Positions 29,840-38,314 of a stretch of DNA of 64,000 nt are shown in pieces; within the stretch, counting starts at the first letter, position 1; the number at the start of each line of letters is the position of its first letter. The notes below the pieces were generated by a model. The model saw only the letters and a list, made by a program, of their open reading frames with translations. It did no database searches and was not told the DNA's origin. The DNA comes from Candidatus Bathyarchaeota archaeon (GTDB lineage Archaea; Thermoproteota; Bathyarchaeia; Bathyarchaeales; Bathycorpusculaceae). A program made the translations under genes and the position numbers. Where the stretch lies: positions 124,001 to 188,000 of the forward strand of contig JAOZHT010000001.1 of the NCBI GenBank assembly GCA_026014735.1. Direction: 5' to 3'.

Positions 29840-30664
29840 CTAGAAAGGCGCGAATACTCCTATGAACACAAGCCATGCCAGTGCTGTTTTGGCGCCAAAA
29901 CTAAGTATTATATAGACTCTTTCGCCATAGAGATAATCCTTCCAGCGTCCTATGCCTTTGTACTGTAATACCATGTTGAGGGCAAATACGTTGAAGACTG
30001 CAAAGTAAATGAGCAATATCGAATATACAAAGGCGGGCGGCTCAACACCTGTTGATGTGATCGCTGCTACGAAATAAGCGAATAACACCACCCATGTAAT
30101 ACCTCCTGAAATGCATCCTACCAGAAATGCTGACCATGACGTTTTATCGGTATGCTGATTTACTATTTCCATATAGTACCCGAACATTATCATCATAGCA
30201 TTTAACGTGAAGATCATGACTAATGACCAAAAGTCCCAGACTCCGACGAAGGTCGCAATTAGTACAATCATTATTGAACTGGAAAGGGCGTATTCGTACC
30301 AACGGTATGGGTTCATTCCCTTCTTCAAGTTTTTGTTATAGTCCTTGTTTTTTGGAAATGCGATAATGAAATGCGCTAGTGCTGAAAGCAGCGGAAATGA
30401 TGCAACGATGACTCCTAAGTAGCTTAGGGTAAACCAGACTTGAGGGTCAGGTGCTATGTTAAAGACTGGTGGCGGTCCAGGGGTTATGTCGAGTTTTAGG
30501 TAGAATGTGTATATGTCTTGATCCCACGTTAGAAGCGTGCCTAAAATGAGCATAATGATTCCCGTCGATAAATGCAGGATCCCTGCGCCCAAGTTGAATT
30601 TCTTGAGGTAGCTATAAGAAATGGGCGATTTGGCTATGATTTCTTGTCTTTCTTTATAATTCAA
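29840..30664 (-). CDS. heliorhodopsin
   Basis: This 274-residue protein has seven membrane helices and matches heliorhodopsins, retinal-binding light sensors that sit inverted in the membrane relative to other microbial rhodopsins. Helix 7 reads GERVYIILSFGAKTALAWLVF, with K259 as the retinal Schiff-base lysine. Helix 3 carries NPYRWYEYALSSS, with E124 in the counterion position. H31 and H98 fall where the family keeps interior histidines. The F-A-L-N-M-V-L-Q-Y and G-R-W-K-D-Y-L-Y-G-E segments are also family hallmarks. It starts at TTG, four bases after a perfect GGAGGTGA. It is divergent from the SOUL gene. Retinal supply is not encoded nearby. Confidence 0.93.
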   Translation of the reverse strand: MNYKERQEIIAKSPISYSYLKKFNLGAGILHLSTGIIMLILGTLLTWDQDIYTFYLKLDITPGPPPVFNIAPDPQVWFTLSYLGVIVASFPLLSALAHFIIAFPKNKDYNKNLKKGMNPYRWYEYALSSSIMIVLIATFVGVWDFWSLVMIFTLNAMMIMFGYYMEIVNQHTDKTSWSAFLVGCISGGITWVVLFAYFVAAITSTGVEPPAFVYSILLIYFAVFNVFALNMVLQYKGIGRWKDYLYGERVYIILSFGAKTALAWLVFIGVFAPF

Positions 30665-30668
30665 CCTG

Positions 30669-30676
30669 TCACCTCC
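30669..30676 (-). promoter_or_regulatory. strong ribosome-binding site of the heliorhodopsin gene
   Basis: Read on the minus strand, GGAGGTGA lies four bases before TTG 30664-30662. This near-perfect match to the 16S rRNA 3' end fixes the TTG start and implies a leadered mRNA. Confidence 0.8.
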
Positions 30677-30920
30677 TTTAAGTGAAATGGAAAAAAACTG
30701 TCAATCCGTTTCAGCCTATTATTGAGTGTCTGCTGTATCAGTTATGAATTTTTTATCTCTTACTGATTGACTACTTGGTTGTATGCAGTTAAATCGCAAG
30801 TTAGGTTAGCTTAATAAAAATATGTGACTGTACAGGGTCAATAACATCAACAGATTTAGTGGTTGAGTAATTGTATTATTAAGGCGAGTAAAGCAAGTAG
30901 CATATGGTTTTTGGGGCTCG

Positions 30921-31472
30921 GTGATTGTGGTCCAAAGTGTAGAATATGAGATTATAAAGAAATTAAACTCGGTTGAGATCAGGCGCTACCCCACAATTGT
31001 TATAGCTAAAGTATCGAATTTCGAGCAAGATAATTTTGGGCTCCTTTTTCGCTTCATCTCTGGAAGCAACGTGCAAAAAGAGAACCTAAAAATGACCTCG
31101 CCAGTTGTTTCCCAAGCGGTCTCCCAAGAAATTAAGATGACCTCGCCAGTTATTTCTGAGTTCTCAAATCAAGGCTTCATGGCGTTTGTTATGCCTTCCA
31201 AACTTACTCTGGAAACAACACCGGTACCCTTAGACAGTCGTGTCAAAATAGAAGAAATACCTGCAAGGATGGTGGCAGTTTTGCGATTTAGGGGAAACTG
31301 GTCTGAAAGTCACTTTGAGGAAAAAACCAAAGAGCTACTGCAAGAGCTAGCTAAAGCAAACATTAAGACAAAGGGCAGCGTCTTTACTATGCTGTATAAT
31401 CCGCCTTTTACTCCAAGCTTTCTACGAAGAAATGAAGTAGCAATCGAAGTTGAGCATACAAGCGATCCTTGA
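30921..31472 (+). CDS. SOUL haem-binding family protein
   Basis: This 183-residue protein begins at GTG. The N-terminal YEIIKKLNSVEIRRYPTIVIAKV is the SOUL/HBP signature. Two M-T-S-P-V motifs (NLKMTSPVV and IKMTSPVI) and the closing YNPPFTPSFLRRNEV are also typical. Family members bind haem or other tetrapyrroles through a shallow groove. No signal peptide is evident. It is divergent from the heliorhodopsin gene with a 256-base shared upstream region, so common regulation is possible. Confidence 0.88.
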   Translation: MIVVQSVEYEIIKKLNSVEIRRYPTIVIAKVSNFEQDNFGLLFRFISGSNVQKENLKMTSPVVSQAVSQEIKMTSPVISEFSNQGFMAFVMPSKLTLETTPVPLDSRVKIEEIPARMVAVLRFRGNWSESHFEEKTKELLQELAKANIKTKGSVFTMLYNPPFTPSFLRRNEVAIEVEHTSDP

Positions 31473-31636
31473 CTAAATAGCGCGAAACCATTTGATTTCA
31501 ATATGGAGCAACAATTTCAGATAGCCCTCAAGATTTGATGCCAAATCCTAAGTTCAGTAAACATCAAAATCGCTTAGTTTGCCGCGGTATGGCTATTCTA
31601 AAAAAGTAGAAGGGAGATTAGTAATTTGGTGTTGAA

Positions 31637-32068
31637 GTGACAAAAGTAGAGTTGCCGAAAATGGATGAAAACGAGATTGAACAACTAATTGGAGAGCAAT
31701 TGCTTTGTCGAATAGCTTTCAAAGGAGACTTGCAGCCGTACATCGCTCCTTTTCAGTACGCTTATGTCGAGGGCAAACTTTACTTTCATTTCACAGATTA
31801 CGGTAGAAAGATGAGTTTTTTTAAGCAAGAAACCCCAGTTTGCGTTGAGATAGAACGATATACTCCAAACCTTAGCGAGTATGGGTTTGTAGTGCTTACC
31901 GGGAAACTAAGATTAGTGGAGGATCGCGAGGAAAGGAAAATGGCTATTGAAAAGATGGCTGAAGGGGGTAAACAGAAACTTTCGCCAAACTTTCTTTTGG
32001 CTCATGGCTTTTCCCAGGGCTCAGATTGGCTCGATTTTACTGCAGACAAACCGATTTTGATAGCTTGA
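31637..32068 (+). CDS. FMN-binding split-barrel (pyridoxamine 5'-phosphate oxidase-like/NimA-type) protein
   Basis: This 143-residue protein starts at GTG. It has the N-terminal MDENEIEQLIGEQLLCRIAFKGDLQPYIAPFQYAY and the FMN-phosphate-binding H-F-T-D-Y-G-R-K-M-S-F-F turn of the split-barrel family, followed by VCVEIERY. Such proteins bind FMN or F420 and reduce or bind small molecules. It follows the SOUL gene on the same strand, so haem and flavin proteins sit beside the rhodopsin. The substrate is unknown. Confidence 0.85.
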   Translation: MTKVELPKMDENEIEQLIGEQLLCRIAFKGDLQPYIAPFQYAYVEGKLYFHFTDYGRKMSFFKQETPVCVEIERYTPNLSEYGFVVLTGKLRLVEDREERKMAIEKMAEGGKQKLSPNFLLAHGFSQGSDWLDFTADKPILIA

Positions 32069-32199
32069 CGAAGTTACGGAGAAGAAAGGCCTCAAGTCAC
32101 TTTAACTTACCAGAAAACGATTGATAAAAGAAGAAGCCTAATTTTTTTCCTCTTTCTTCTTTCTACAGTTTGATTTTGCAGATGTGTTTTGGCTACTGA

Positions 32200-32532
32200 T
32201 TAGCCGGTTTCTCGCCTTGTAGCGCCACAATTTGTACATCGAAAGAAAGTGACTGACGCATGTATTGTCTCATTGGCTGTTTCCACTGTCCAAGTTTCGC
32301 TTTCAGTGTGTCCGCATATCGGGCAAACCACTTTAACTGTTGATAGTTGTCTTAGCGAGGCTGCCTTTCTATCTATGACTGCTATTTCTGCTGATTTGCC
32401 AAGGCGTAGGGTTGCTTTTTGTTTTGTTTCTTCCTCTTTTAGGGGTTCTTGGTATTTGCATTTAGGGCATCTGAGGGCGGCGCCTTTCTTGGCTACCTGG
32501 AGCAGTGCTCCGCATTTGGGACAGAAGTTCAT
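32200..32532 (-). CDS. TFS/RPB9-like zinc-ribbon transcription factor, atypical
   Basis: The frame is open further upstream, but M-N-F-C-P-K-C-G at 32532 is the canonical N-terminus of archaeal TFS, giving 110 residues. An N-terminal ribbon (CPKCG, CPKCKY) is followed by a linker and a C-terminal TFIIS-type ribbon (CPICGHTESETW, FFRCTNCGATRRE). TFS rescues backtracked RNA polymerase using an Asp-Glu pair in a hairpin that reaches the active site. Here the pair reads Asn-Glu (T-A-N-E-T), and about three extra residues lie before the next Cys. Cleavage activity is therefore doubtful, and it may be a regulatory paralogue. Confidence 0.82.
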   Translation of the reverse strand: MNFCPKCGALLQVAKKGAALRCPKCKYQEPLKEEETKQKATLRLGKSAEIAVIDRKAASLRQLSTVKVVCPICGHTESETWTVETANETIHASVTFFRCTNCGATRRETG

Positions 32533-32814
32533 ATGATCACTTGATTGCGGCTTAACTGTTTCAGGCTTCTTTGCTAATAAATGTAGGTTCAAATGGTCTT
32601 GCGGTCCCTGCCAAAATTGGGCTATCTGCAGCGGAAGCAAAATCCTTTGCCCTTTCTATAACAAAAAATGTTGTTTCAAACTTGGTCAACAGGACATTTC
32701 TTATAAGAAGTAGTCGTCGGTAGAACACTAAAGACTACTACTACCCAAGCGGCACGCTGTCTTTTAAGAAGATGCCCCGGGCCCCTATTGTTTCAATAAC
32801 GGCGCAGGTTTGCT

Positions 32815-33081
32815 CTATTCGCGTGTTGCTTTTGAAGAGCCTAAGTTTCGCCTGGCTCTCTTTCGCCATCCTTGTTCTATTGCTTCTTTTTCTGGAATCG
32901 TTTTTATGATCAAGTGCTCGTTATCATTGCCGATCTTGACAGTGCATGGAGCGCCGATTTTAAATGGAAACGCTGGATATTTACTAACCTTCGTTGGAAC
33001 GTGGACCCAGATCCTTGCGTATTCTTTGCCTTTGCTTGCGGTTTTTCTGCCGATGATTGTTCCTACGCCTGTGTGCGCCAA
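32815..33081 (-). CDS. conserved-looking small protein, possible AbrB/SpoVT-like fold
   Basis: This 88-residue basic protein starts at TTG. The core GTIIGRKTASKGKEYARIWVHVPTKVSKYPAFPFKIGAPCTVKIG with a closing L-I-I-K is strand-rich. Its F-x-I-G-x-x-C-x-V layout is like swapped-hairpin AbrB DNA-binding proteins. I cannot name a family with certainty. It is probably a regulator or nucleic-acid-binding protein, and stands alone on the minus strand. Confidence 0.5.
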   Translation of the reverse strand: MAHTGVGTIIGRKTASKGKEYARIWVHVPTKVSKYPAFPFKIGAPCTVKIGNDNEHLIIKTIPEKEAIEQGWRKRARRNLGSSKATRE

Positions 33082-33400
33082 AATTGCAGTTCTCTATTGC
33101 TCGTAGGTGCTCTAGCAGTTTTCGTCCTTGGATGCTACTTCCTTCCCCTTTCTAAACGCAAAAAACGTTACCTGCAGATAACCAATCGGCGGGACCCTCT
33201 TCACCTCAGAAAAGCTCTTTTGCTCTTTATGCCTAACCGCCAAGGGTACCCAGCCGGACCCCTCATCAAACCCTGGTGAGCCCGCGGCCAAAAATGTATA
33301 TGCAAACTGTATATGCAAAACGTATATGCATCGGAAATCCCCTCGTCAAGTATGCGCCCCCAAAAACTTCAATCTAACATAAACATTAAATTCCGTCTCA
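33082..33400. other. upstream region of the TrmB gene with direct repeats
   Basis: The 319 bases have open frames on both strands but none looks like a protein. The useful content is the three direct repeats at 33296-33330 and AT-rich promoter-like sequence after them. Confidence 0.5.
33296..33330 (+). repeat. three GTATATGCA direct repeats, candidate operator
   Basis: GTATATGCA occurs at 33296-33304, 33309-33317 and 33322-33330, with an exact 13-base period. The first two copies extend as TGTATATGCAAA. The array lies 70-105 bases before the TrmB-type regulator gene, the usual place for an autoregulatory binding site. Confidence 0.6.
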
Positions 33401-34240
33401 ATGCTATGTAAGCAAATGCAGCCGACCACAACTAAAATCAACATCGACGACCAAGCCCTAAAAATTTACGGATTAGAGGGCATCGAGGTTCTAGTTGGCT
33501 TGGGCTTGTCGAGTCGGCAAGCAAAAGTTTTCCTGGCACTGCTTGCCCTAGGCGAATCAAGGGCCCGCGCCATCGGAACCCTCTCGACGATTCCCCGCCA
33601 AGAAGTCTACTGCCTACTCGAAGACCTAAAACAACTAGGCCTAATAGAGCAAAGCCTCACCATGCCCGCCACCTACAGCGCCGTTACTCTAAATAGTGCC
33701 ATAGAGCTACTGATTGAGCGAAGAGAAAACGATATCGCTAACGCATCAACCAAAGCTAAACAGTTCATACAAAAATTTAACCAAACAAAAATCGGCATCG
33801 TAGCCAACCCCAAACCCAGCTTCGGCATAATATGCGAAGGCTCATGCGACAAAAAATTCGAAAACGGCCTCCTCCAAGCCAAACGCCACGTTGATGTAGT
33901 TACAAGCTGGGAACGCTTCAAGCAGGCAAGTCTACGATTTGAAGCCCCCCTAAAAGAGGCAATAAGAAAAGACGTAACCGTACGCATAGCCTTCGATAAA
34001 CCCCCAAACCACAAGCTGCCAAAATGGGTAAACGAAGCATCAGAAAAATACCTGAACTATAAACTCGCTTTCCTGTCCTCACCCCTTAAAGCAGTAGTCG
34101 CCATATTCGACTATACTCAAGCTGCAATAACCATCAGCCCAGCAGCAAATCTAAGCGCCGGACCCACAGTATGGACAACAAATCATTCCTTAGTTGCGCT
34201 GGCCCAAACCTACATCGACTCTATATGGGCGGCAACTTAA
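33401..34240 (+). CDS. TrmB-family transcriptional regulator
   Basis: The N-terminal winged helix has LVGLGLSSRQAKVFLALLALGESRARAIGTLSTIPRQEVYCLLEDLKQLGLIE, the hallmark of TrmB regulators. A coiled segment (IELLIERRENDIANAS) and an effector-like C-terminal domain with a TrmB phospholipase-D-like fold follow. TrmB proteins control sugar and central metabolism in archaea. The start could be ATG 33401 or ATG 33416. A repeat array upstream suggests self-regulation. The target may be the surface-protein gene 112 bases downstream. Confidence 0.87.
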   Translation: MLCKQMQPTTTKINIDDQALKIYGLEGIEVLVGLGLSSRQAKVFLALLALGESRARAIGTLSTIPRQEVYCLLEDLKQLGLIEQSLTMPATYSAVTLNSAIELLIERRENDIANASTKAKQFIQKFNQTKIGIVANPKPSFGIICEGSCDKKFENGLLQAKRHVDVVTSWERFKQASLRFEAPLKEAIRKDVTVRIAFDKPPNHKLPKWVNEASEKYLNYKLAFLSSPLKAVVAIFDYTQAAITISPAANLSAGPTVWTTNHSLVALAQTYIDSIWAAT

Positions 34241-34352
34241 ACTAAAAGCCGCATCCCCTAAGCACCTGACCCTGTCAGCGGAAAACTGCAACACACCCCG
34301 ATATTTAGACGAAACGGCGTTTATAACCCTCACAACTTAGGAGAAAAACACA

Positions 34353-36923
34353 TTGAAAAAAAATTATACAACTATAGCATTTTTAGGCATAACAATACTT
34401 GCAATAATGCTTCTTTCATCAATCGCTTCACCCTTCGCTGACGCTCATACACCTATCTACAAAATCACTTCTTACGCATACATAATGGTGGAGCCTAATC
34501 CAGTAGGCGTTGGCCAATCAATGGCTGTCGTCATGTGGATAGACTCCCCCCTCCCCGGCGCAACAGTTGAAAACGATGTTAGACGACATGATTACACCTT
34601 AACCATAACAAAACCCGATGGAAAAACCGAAACACAACACTGGGACGTAATAGCCGACACAACCAGCGTGCAATACTACAAATACACACCCGACCAAGTA
34701 GGCACATACCAATTCAGCTTCGAATACGCAGAACAAACCTTCACTTGGAGCGGCGAATACCAAGGCGACATATTCTTAGGCGCAAGCAAATCAACAAACC
34801 TCACCGTCCAAGAAGACCCAATAGCTGACCCAATAGATAGCTATCCGCTTCCAGCCGAATACTGGACCTACCCCATAGAGGGACAAAACACCTACTGGTA
34901 CTCAATCTCCTCAAACTGGCTCGGTGAACCCTACATAGTCTCCGGCGCCGCCATCGGGAGCGGAACATCAGGCAACTATTTCGGCAGAATCCAACCTAAC
35001 GGAATAGCCCCCAACAGCCCACATATTATGTGGACCAAACCCATCCAAGCCGGAGGACTCGTAGCTGGCAACAGCACTGGAATATCAGGCGAAATGTTCT
35101 ACACCGGCAGTTCATACAACACAAGATTCCAAAACGCAATCATAATGCAGGGAACACTATACTACCAGGAACCCTACGGCAACTCAGGAACCGGCGGCTA
35201 CTTCGTCGCAGTCAACCTGAGAACAGGTCAAGAGCTATGGAGAACCAACGTCACCGCTACAGGTGCCCCCGCATTCGGCTACCTATACGCAAGCGATGGA
35301 CCAAACCAACACGGTGTCCTTTCAAACGGACTGCTATTCACCAATAACTTCGCATCATCATATGACGCGCTCACAGGCGAAGTCACACCTATGAAGGTAA
35401 CTAACGTTCCCTCAACCGATACAGTGCTAGCATCTGTCGCTGGACCAAGCGGCGAAATCATACGCTACAAAGTAGTTAACATCGGCAACACCACAAATCC
35501 AAACTGGCGCTTACTACAATGGAACTCATCCAAAACAGTCGGTTACCTATCCGGTACAGGCATCGGCGGCTGGTACTCAGGCACCATAGACGCAGGCTTA
35601 GCCTCAAGATTCGACTACAACGTTTCATTAAACCTGCCGAATTCTGGATCATGGCGTGTCGATCGAGCTAGCCTAGATAACATGTTACTGTTAGTTCAGG
35701 GTACCTTTGGGGCACACACCACAGTCTCCGATGGCGCAAACCTCACTGCAGTTAGCTTAAAACCCAACTCCTATGGACAAATACTCTGGACCAAAAACTT
35801 CGCACCCGCGGCAGGTAACATAACTGTTGCCTTAACAAGCTGGGATGTAGACAAAAACGTCTTTGTACTGTCTTATAGGGAAACCAACACAATGAAAGGC
35901 TACAGCCTAACCGACGGAAGCCTACTGTGGACAACAGAACCAACCAACGACTATACCTACTTCAGACAACTGCCCACTGCCGCCTACGGCAAACTCTACT
36001 ACTCTGGATACGGTGGCATACTCTACTGCTATGACATCAAAACAGGTGGCTTACTTTGGACCTACGGAAACGGAGGCGAAGGAAACACCACCTATGCTGG
36101 ATTCACAACACCCTATGGCAGCTACCCCATCTTCGTAGACGTAATCGCTGACGGAAAAGTCTACTTAGGCTCAACAGAGCATTCACCCGACTCACCCTAC
36201 TACAAGAACGCTCAATTCCGATGCCTCAACGCCACCGACGGCACTGAAATCTGGACCATGATGGGCTGGGGCACAGGAATGGATGCCGCTGGCTACGATC
36301 GCGTTGCAGACGGATTCTTCATCTACCTTAACTGCTATGACATGCAAATCTACAATGTAGGTAAAGGCCCAAGCGAAATCACAGTAGATGCACCCGCAAC
36401 CTCAACAAACCTCGGCAAATCACTAACTATCAGAGGCACAGTAACCGACATAGCGGCAGGTACACAACAGGAAGAACAAGCGGCACGGTTCCCCAAGGGC
36501 GTTCCTGCAGTTTCAGACGAAAGCATGAGCAGCTGGATGGAATACGTATACATGCAAAAACCACGCCCAACCGATGTCACAGGCGTACAAGTCACCCTTA
36601 GTGTTCTTGATGCAAACGGCAACTACCGCGAAATAGGCACAACTACAAGCGATGCCGACGGCTTCTACAGCATGAATTACACCCCAGACATTGAAGGCAA
36701 ATACACACTATACGCTAGCTTTGCTGGCAGCGAATCCTATTGGCCCTCTCATGCAGTCACAGCATTCACAGTGGACCCTGCAGATGCTACTCCAGCGCCA
36801 ACACAACCTGCACCAGACTCCATCGCGGACATGTACTTTATCCCCGCAATTGCCGGTCTATTCGTCGCAATCATCGTTGTCGGCGCAATGATGATGCTGA
36901 TAATGCTTAAAAAACGACCATAA
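34353..36923 (+). CDS. membrane-anchored PQQ-like beta-propeller surface protein
   Basis: This is a complete 856-residue secreted protein, starting at TTG after GGAG. It has a signal peptide (residues 1 to about 31), an N-terminal Ig-like domain (VEPNPVGVGQSMAVVMWID), and a PQQ-type propeller across about residues 170-670 with repeated blade motifs (LRTGQELWRTN, TDGSLLWTTE, IKTGGLLWTYG, TDGTEIWTM). A carboxypeptidase-regulatory-like domain (LDANGNYREIGTTTSDADG), a P/T-rich linker and a C-terminal helix ending KKRP follow. It is the paralogue of the protein at 1-774. It is probably a cell-surface sugar- or substrate-binding protein; the ligand is unknown. Confidence 0.88.
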   Translation: MKKNYTTIAFLGITILAIMLLSSIASPFADAHTPIYKITSYAYIMVEPNPVGVGQSMAVVMWIDSPLPGATVENDVRRHDYTLTITKPDGKTETQHWDVIADTTSVQYYKYTPDQVGTYQFSFEYAEQTFTWSGEYQGDIFLGASKSTNLTVQEDPIADPIDSYPLPAEYWTYPIEGQNTYWYSISSNWLGEPYIVSGAAIGSGTSGNYFGRIQPNGIAPNSPHIMWTKPIQAGGLVAGNSTGISGEMFYTGSSYNTRFQNAIIMQGTLYYQEPYGNSGTGGYFVAVNLRTGQELWRTNVTATGAPAFGYLYASDGPNQHGVLSNGLLFTNNFASSYDALTGEVTPMKVTNVPSTDTVLASVAGPSGEIIRYKVVNIGNTTNPNWRLLQWNSSKTVGYLSGTGIGGWYSGTIDAGLASRFDYNVSLNLPNSGSWRVDRASLDNMLLLVQGTFGAHTTVSDGANLTAVSLKPNSYGQILWTKNFAPAAGNITVALTSWDVDKNVFVLSYRETNTMKGYSLTDGSLLWTTEPTNDYTYFRQLPTAAYGKLYYSGYGGILYCYDIKTGGLLWTYGNGGEGNTTYAGFTTPYGSYPIFVDVIADGKVYLGSTEHSPDSPYYKNAQFRCLNATDGTEIWTMMGWGTGMDAAGYDRVADGFFIYLNCYDMQIYNVGKGPSEITVDAPATSTNLGKSLTIRGTVTDIAAGTQQEEQAARFPKGVPAVSDESMSSWMEYVYMQKPRPTDVTGVQVTLSVLDANGNYREIGTTTSDADGFYSMNYTPDIEGKYTLYASFAGSESYWPSHAVTAFTVDPADATPAPTQPAPDSIADMYFIPAIAGLFVAIIVVGAMMMLIMLKKRP

Positions 36924-36942
36924 AGCCAAAATCCAACCAATC

Positions 36943-36955
36943 CTTTTCTTTTTTT
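36943..36955 (+). terminator. T-rich terminator after the surface protein
   Basis: A pyrimidine tract with a run of seven T lies 20 bases after the stop of the 856-residue protein and ends just before the next gene's ATG. The first paralogue has a similar tract at 801-816. Confidence 0.4.
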
Positions 36956-36956
36956 A

Positions 36957-37970
36957 ATGAGCTTGACCTTACTTCTGTTCTTCTTTATCGCCAAATCCTT
37001 CTTTTCCGGACAAAGATTTGAAAGAGGTGGGGATTTTCTTTTTATTAACACTGAAAACGCCAAATTCATTATTGAAAAAGTGCCTGAAGGCTTCGGGCCT
37101 AATTGGTCATCAAACATAGGAATAGAATACAAAAAAGCTTGGGGTTCTATTCCTGACGCAACATTAAGAGCGAAAATTTGCGAATTATGCAGCTTTGTTT
37201 TTGGCAGACAGCTTCTCAATATCGGATATACTGCGTATGATGAAAAAAATTATGTTATTGAGTCATACGCTCGCAGTCCATGGGGTAATATTGCTAAAAG
37301 TAGCTGTAAAAAGGTAGACAAAACTCCAATCTTTATGTTATCGATCCCTCAGGGGCCGATTCCTTGCGCTGAAATGGTGATAGCACAATTACTGCCTGAG
37401 TATATAAAATATCGTGAGGTTTTTCGTTTAAAAGAAGCGTTATGGAACTTATGGATTTCTAATCAAATGCCCATTGGACCAAACATTCCAGTTCTCGCCT
37501 CAGCATTAGAATCAATCATTAAGGGTTGGTTTACATCGGTTAGGTCAGAAAGCCAAGGTTGTTTTATAAGCAATAGTGATTACCAAAAAATGATCGAACC
37601 AGAGGTTTCAGCTATCAAAGCAAAATTAGAGGCTCAACTTAAAGAAAAAGAGGCAAAAAAAATAATTAGCACCATTGTGAATTCAAATTCCTTTGGACAC
37701 ACAGAAAGATACCGCTCGTTTTTTCAGGAAATTAAATTATCTCTAACAGACGTTGAAGATGAGGCGATTAGGGAGCGGCATAAGTTCGTTCATGGCGGTG
37801 CTATCTTCGACAATGAAGATTGGACTCTAATCAGTCGTCGAGCGGTTGCTTTTGAAAAGTTAGTTTGCAAAGTTATCTTGCGAGTGCTATCTTACTCTGG
37901 AGAATTCATCGATAAACCTGCTATGACGTGGGGATACAACGAAAATTTAAAGAATTTAACAAGCCCCTGA
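36957..37970 (+). CDS. HEPN-like protein with R-x4-H motif
   Basis: This 337-residue protein has no clear relative. The N-terminal 200 residues form a mixed domain of unknown type. The C-terminal third is helical and contains E-R-H-K-F-V-H-G-G, which fits the R-x4-H RNase motif of HEPN domains (R274, H279). The flanking helices (EIKLSLTDVEDEAIRERHKF and AFEKLVCKVILRVLSYSG) also fit. HEPN proteins of this size, including ApeA-like ones, are often defence or toxin RNases. The predicted start gives a hydrophobic first 16 residues that may be an artefact of start choice. It sits right beside the virion cassette. No antitoxin is evident, though a ribbon-helix-helix gene is convergent. Confidence 0.55.
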   Translation: MSLTLLLFFFIAKSFFSGQRFERGGDFLFINTENAKFIIEKVPEGFGPNWSSNIGIEYKKAWGSIPDATLRAKICELCSFVFGRQLLNIGYTAYDEKNYVIESYARSPWGNIAKSSCKKVDKTPIFMLSIPQGPIPCAEMVIAQLLPEYIKYREVFRLKEALWNLWISNQMPIGPNIPVLASALESIIKGWFTSVRSESQGCFISNSDYQKMIEPEVSAIKAKLEAQLKEKEAKKIISTIVNSNSFGHTERYRSFFQEIKLSLTDVEDEAIRERHKFVHGGAIFDNEDWTLISRRAVAFEKLVCKVILRVLSYSGEFIDKPAMTWGYNENLKNLTSP

Positions 37971-38006
37971 GAGAGAATTCTAAAAAAGATTCAGGGGATA
38001 TTTTTT
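37964..38006. terminator. bidirectional hairpin terminator
   Basis: CCCCTGA at 37964-37970 pairs with TCAGGGG at 37991-37997, and T-rich sequence follows. The hairpin spans the stop codons of the convergent HEPN-like and ribbon-helix-helix genes and could stop transcription from both. Confidence 0.6.
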
Positions 38007-38182
38007 CCGTTGTTTCTTTTACTTTTCTTCGTTTCTGTTATTAGGTTTAGTTCTTTGGCGTAATCTATCAGTGCCAGCCGCATGGTTTCGCTCTCGCTTG
38101 TGCCCAGCCGCGCCGAAACCTCACATAGCATGATGCGTTGTTGCGGGCTAAGCGCCACTTTCACCAGACTTTTCTTTGGCAT
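37991..38182 (-). CDS. ribbon-helix-helix protein
   Basis: This 63-residue protein has VKVALSPQQRIMLCEVSARLGTSESETMRLALIDYAKEL, a typical CopG/Arc-type ribbon-helix-helix: one basic strand and two helices with G-x-S-x-S-E between them. It likely binds DNA as a dimer. It lies at the left edge of the virion cassette and points away from it, so it may be a regulator of the element or of the neighbouring HEPN-like gene. Confidence 0.75.
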   Translation of the reverse strand: MPKKSLVKVALSPQQRIMLCEVSARLGTSESETMRLALIDYAKELNLITETKKSKRNNGKNIP

Positions 38183-38314
38183 CCCCCAGTTTTTCCCCCA
38201 TTACCCCACCGAATGGCCCGTAGGCGACCCCACGCGTGGCCCCGCAGAGGGTACAATTCGCCTTTTCTGTTTCTTTGCTTATTAAGTGGGTGTTAGACCT
38301 GTGAGGGATATGAA

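Noticed and set aside
29640-29876. 78-codon minus-strand frame before the heliorhodopsin end
   Set aside because: It overlaps the heliorhodopsin coding end in another frame, has no protein-like pattern and includes the inverted repeat.
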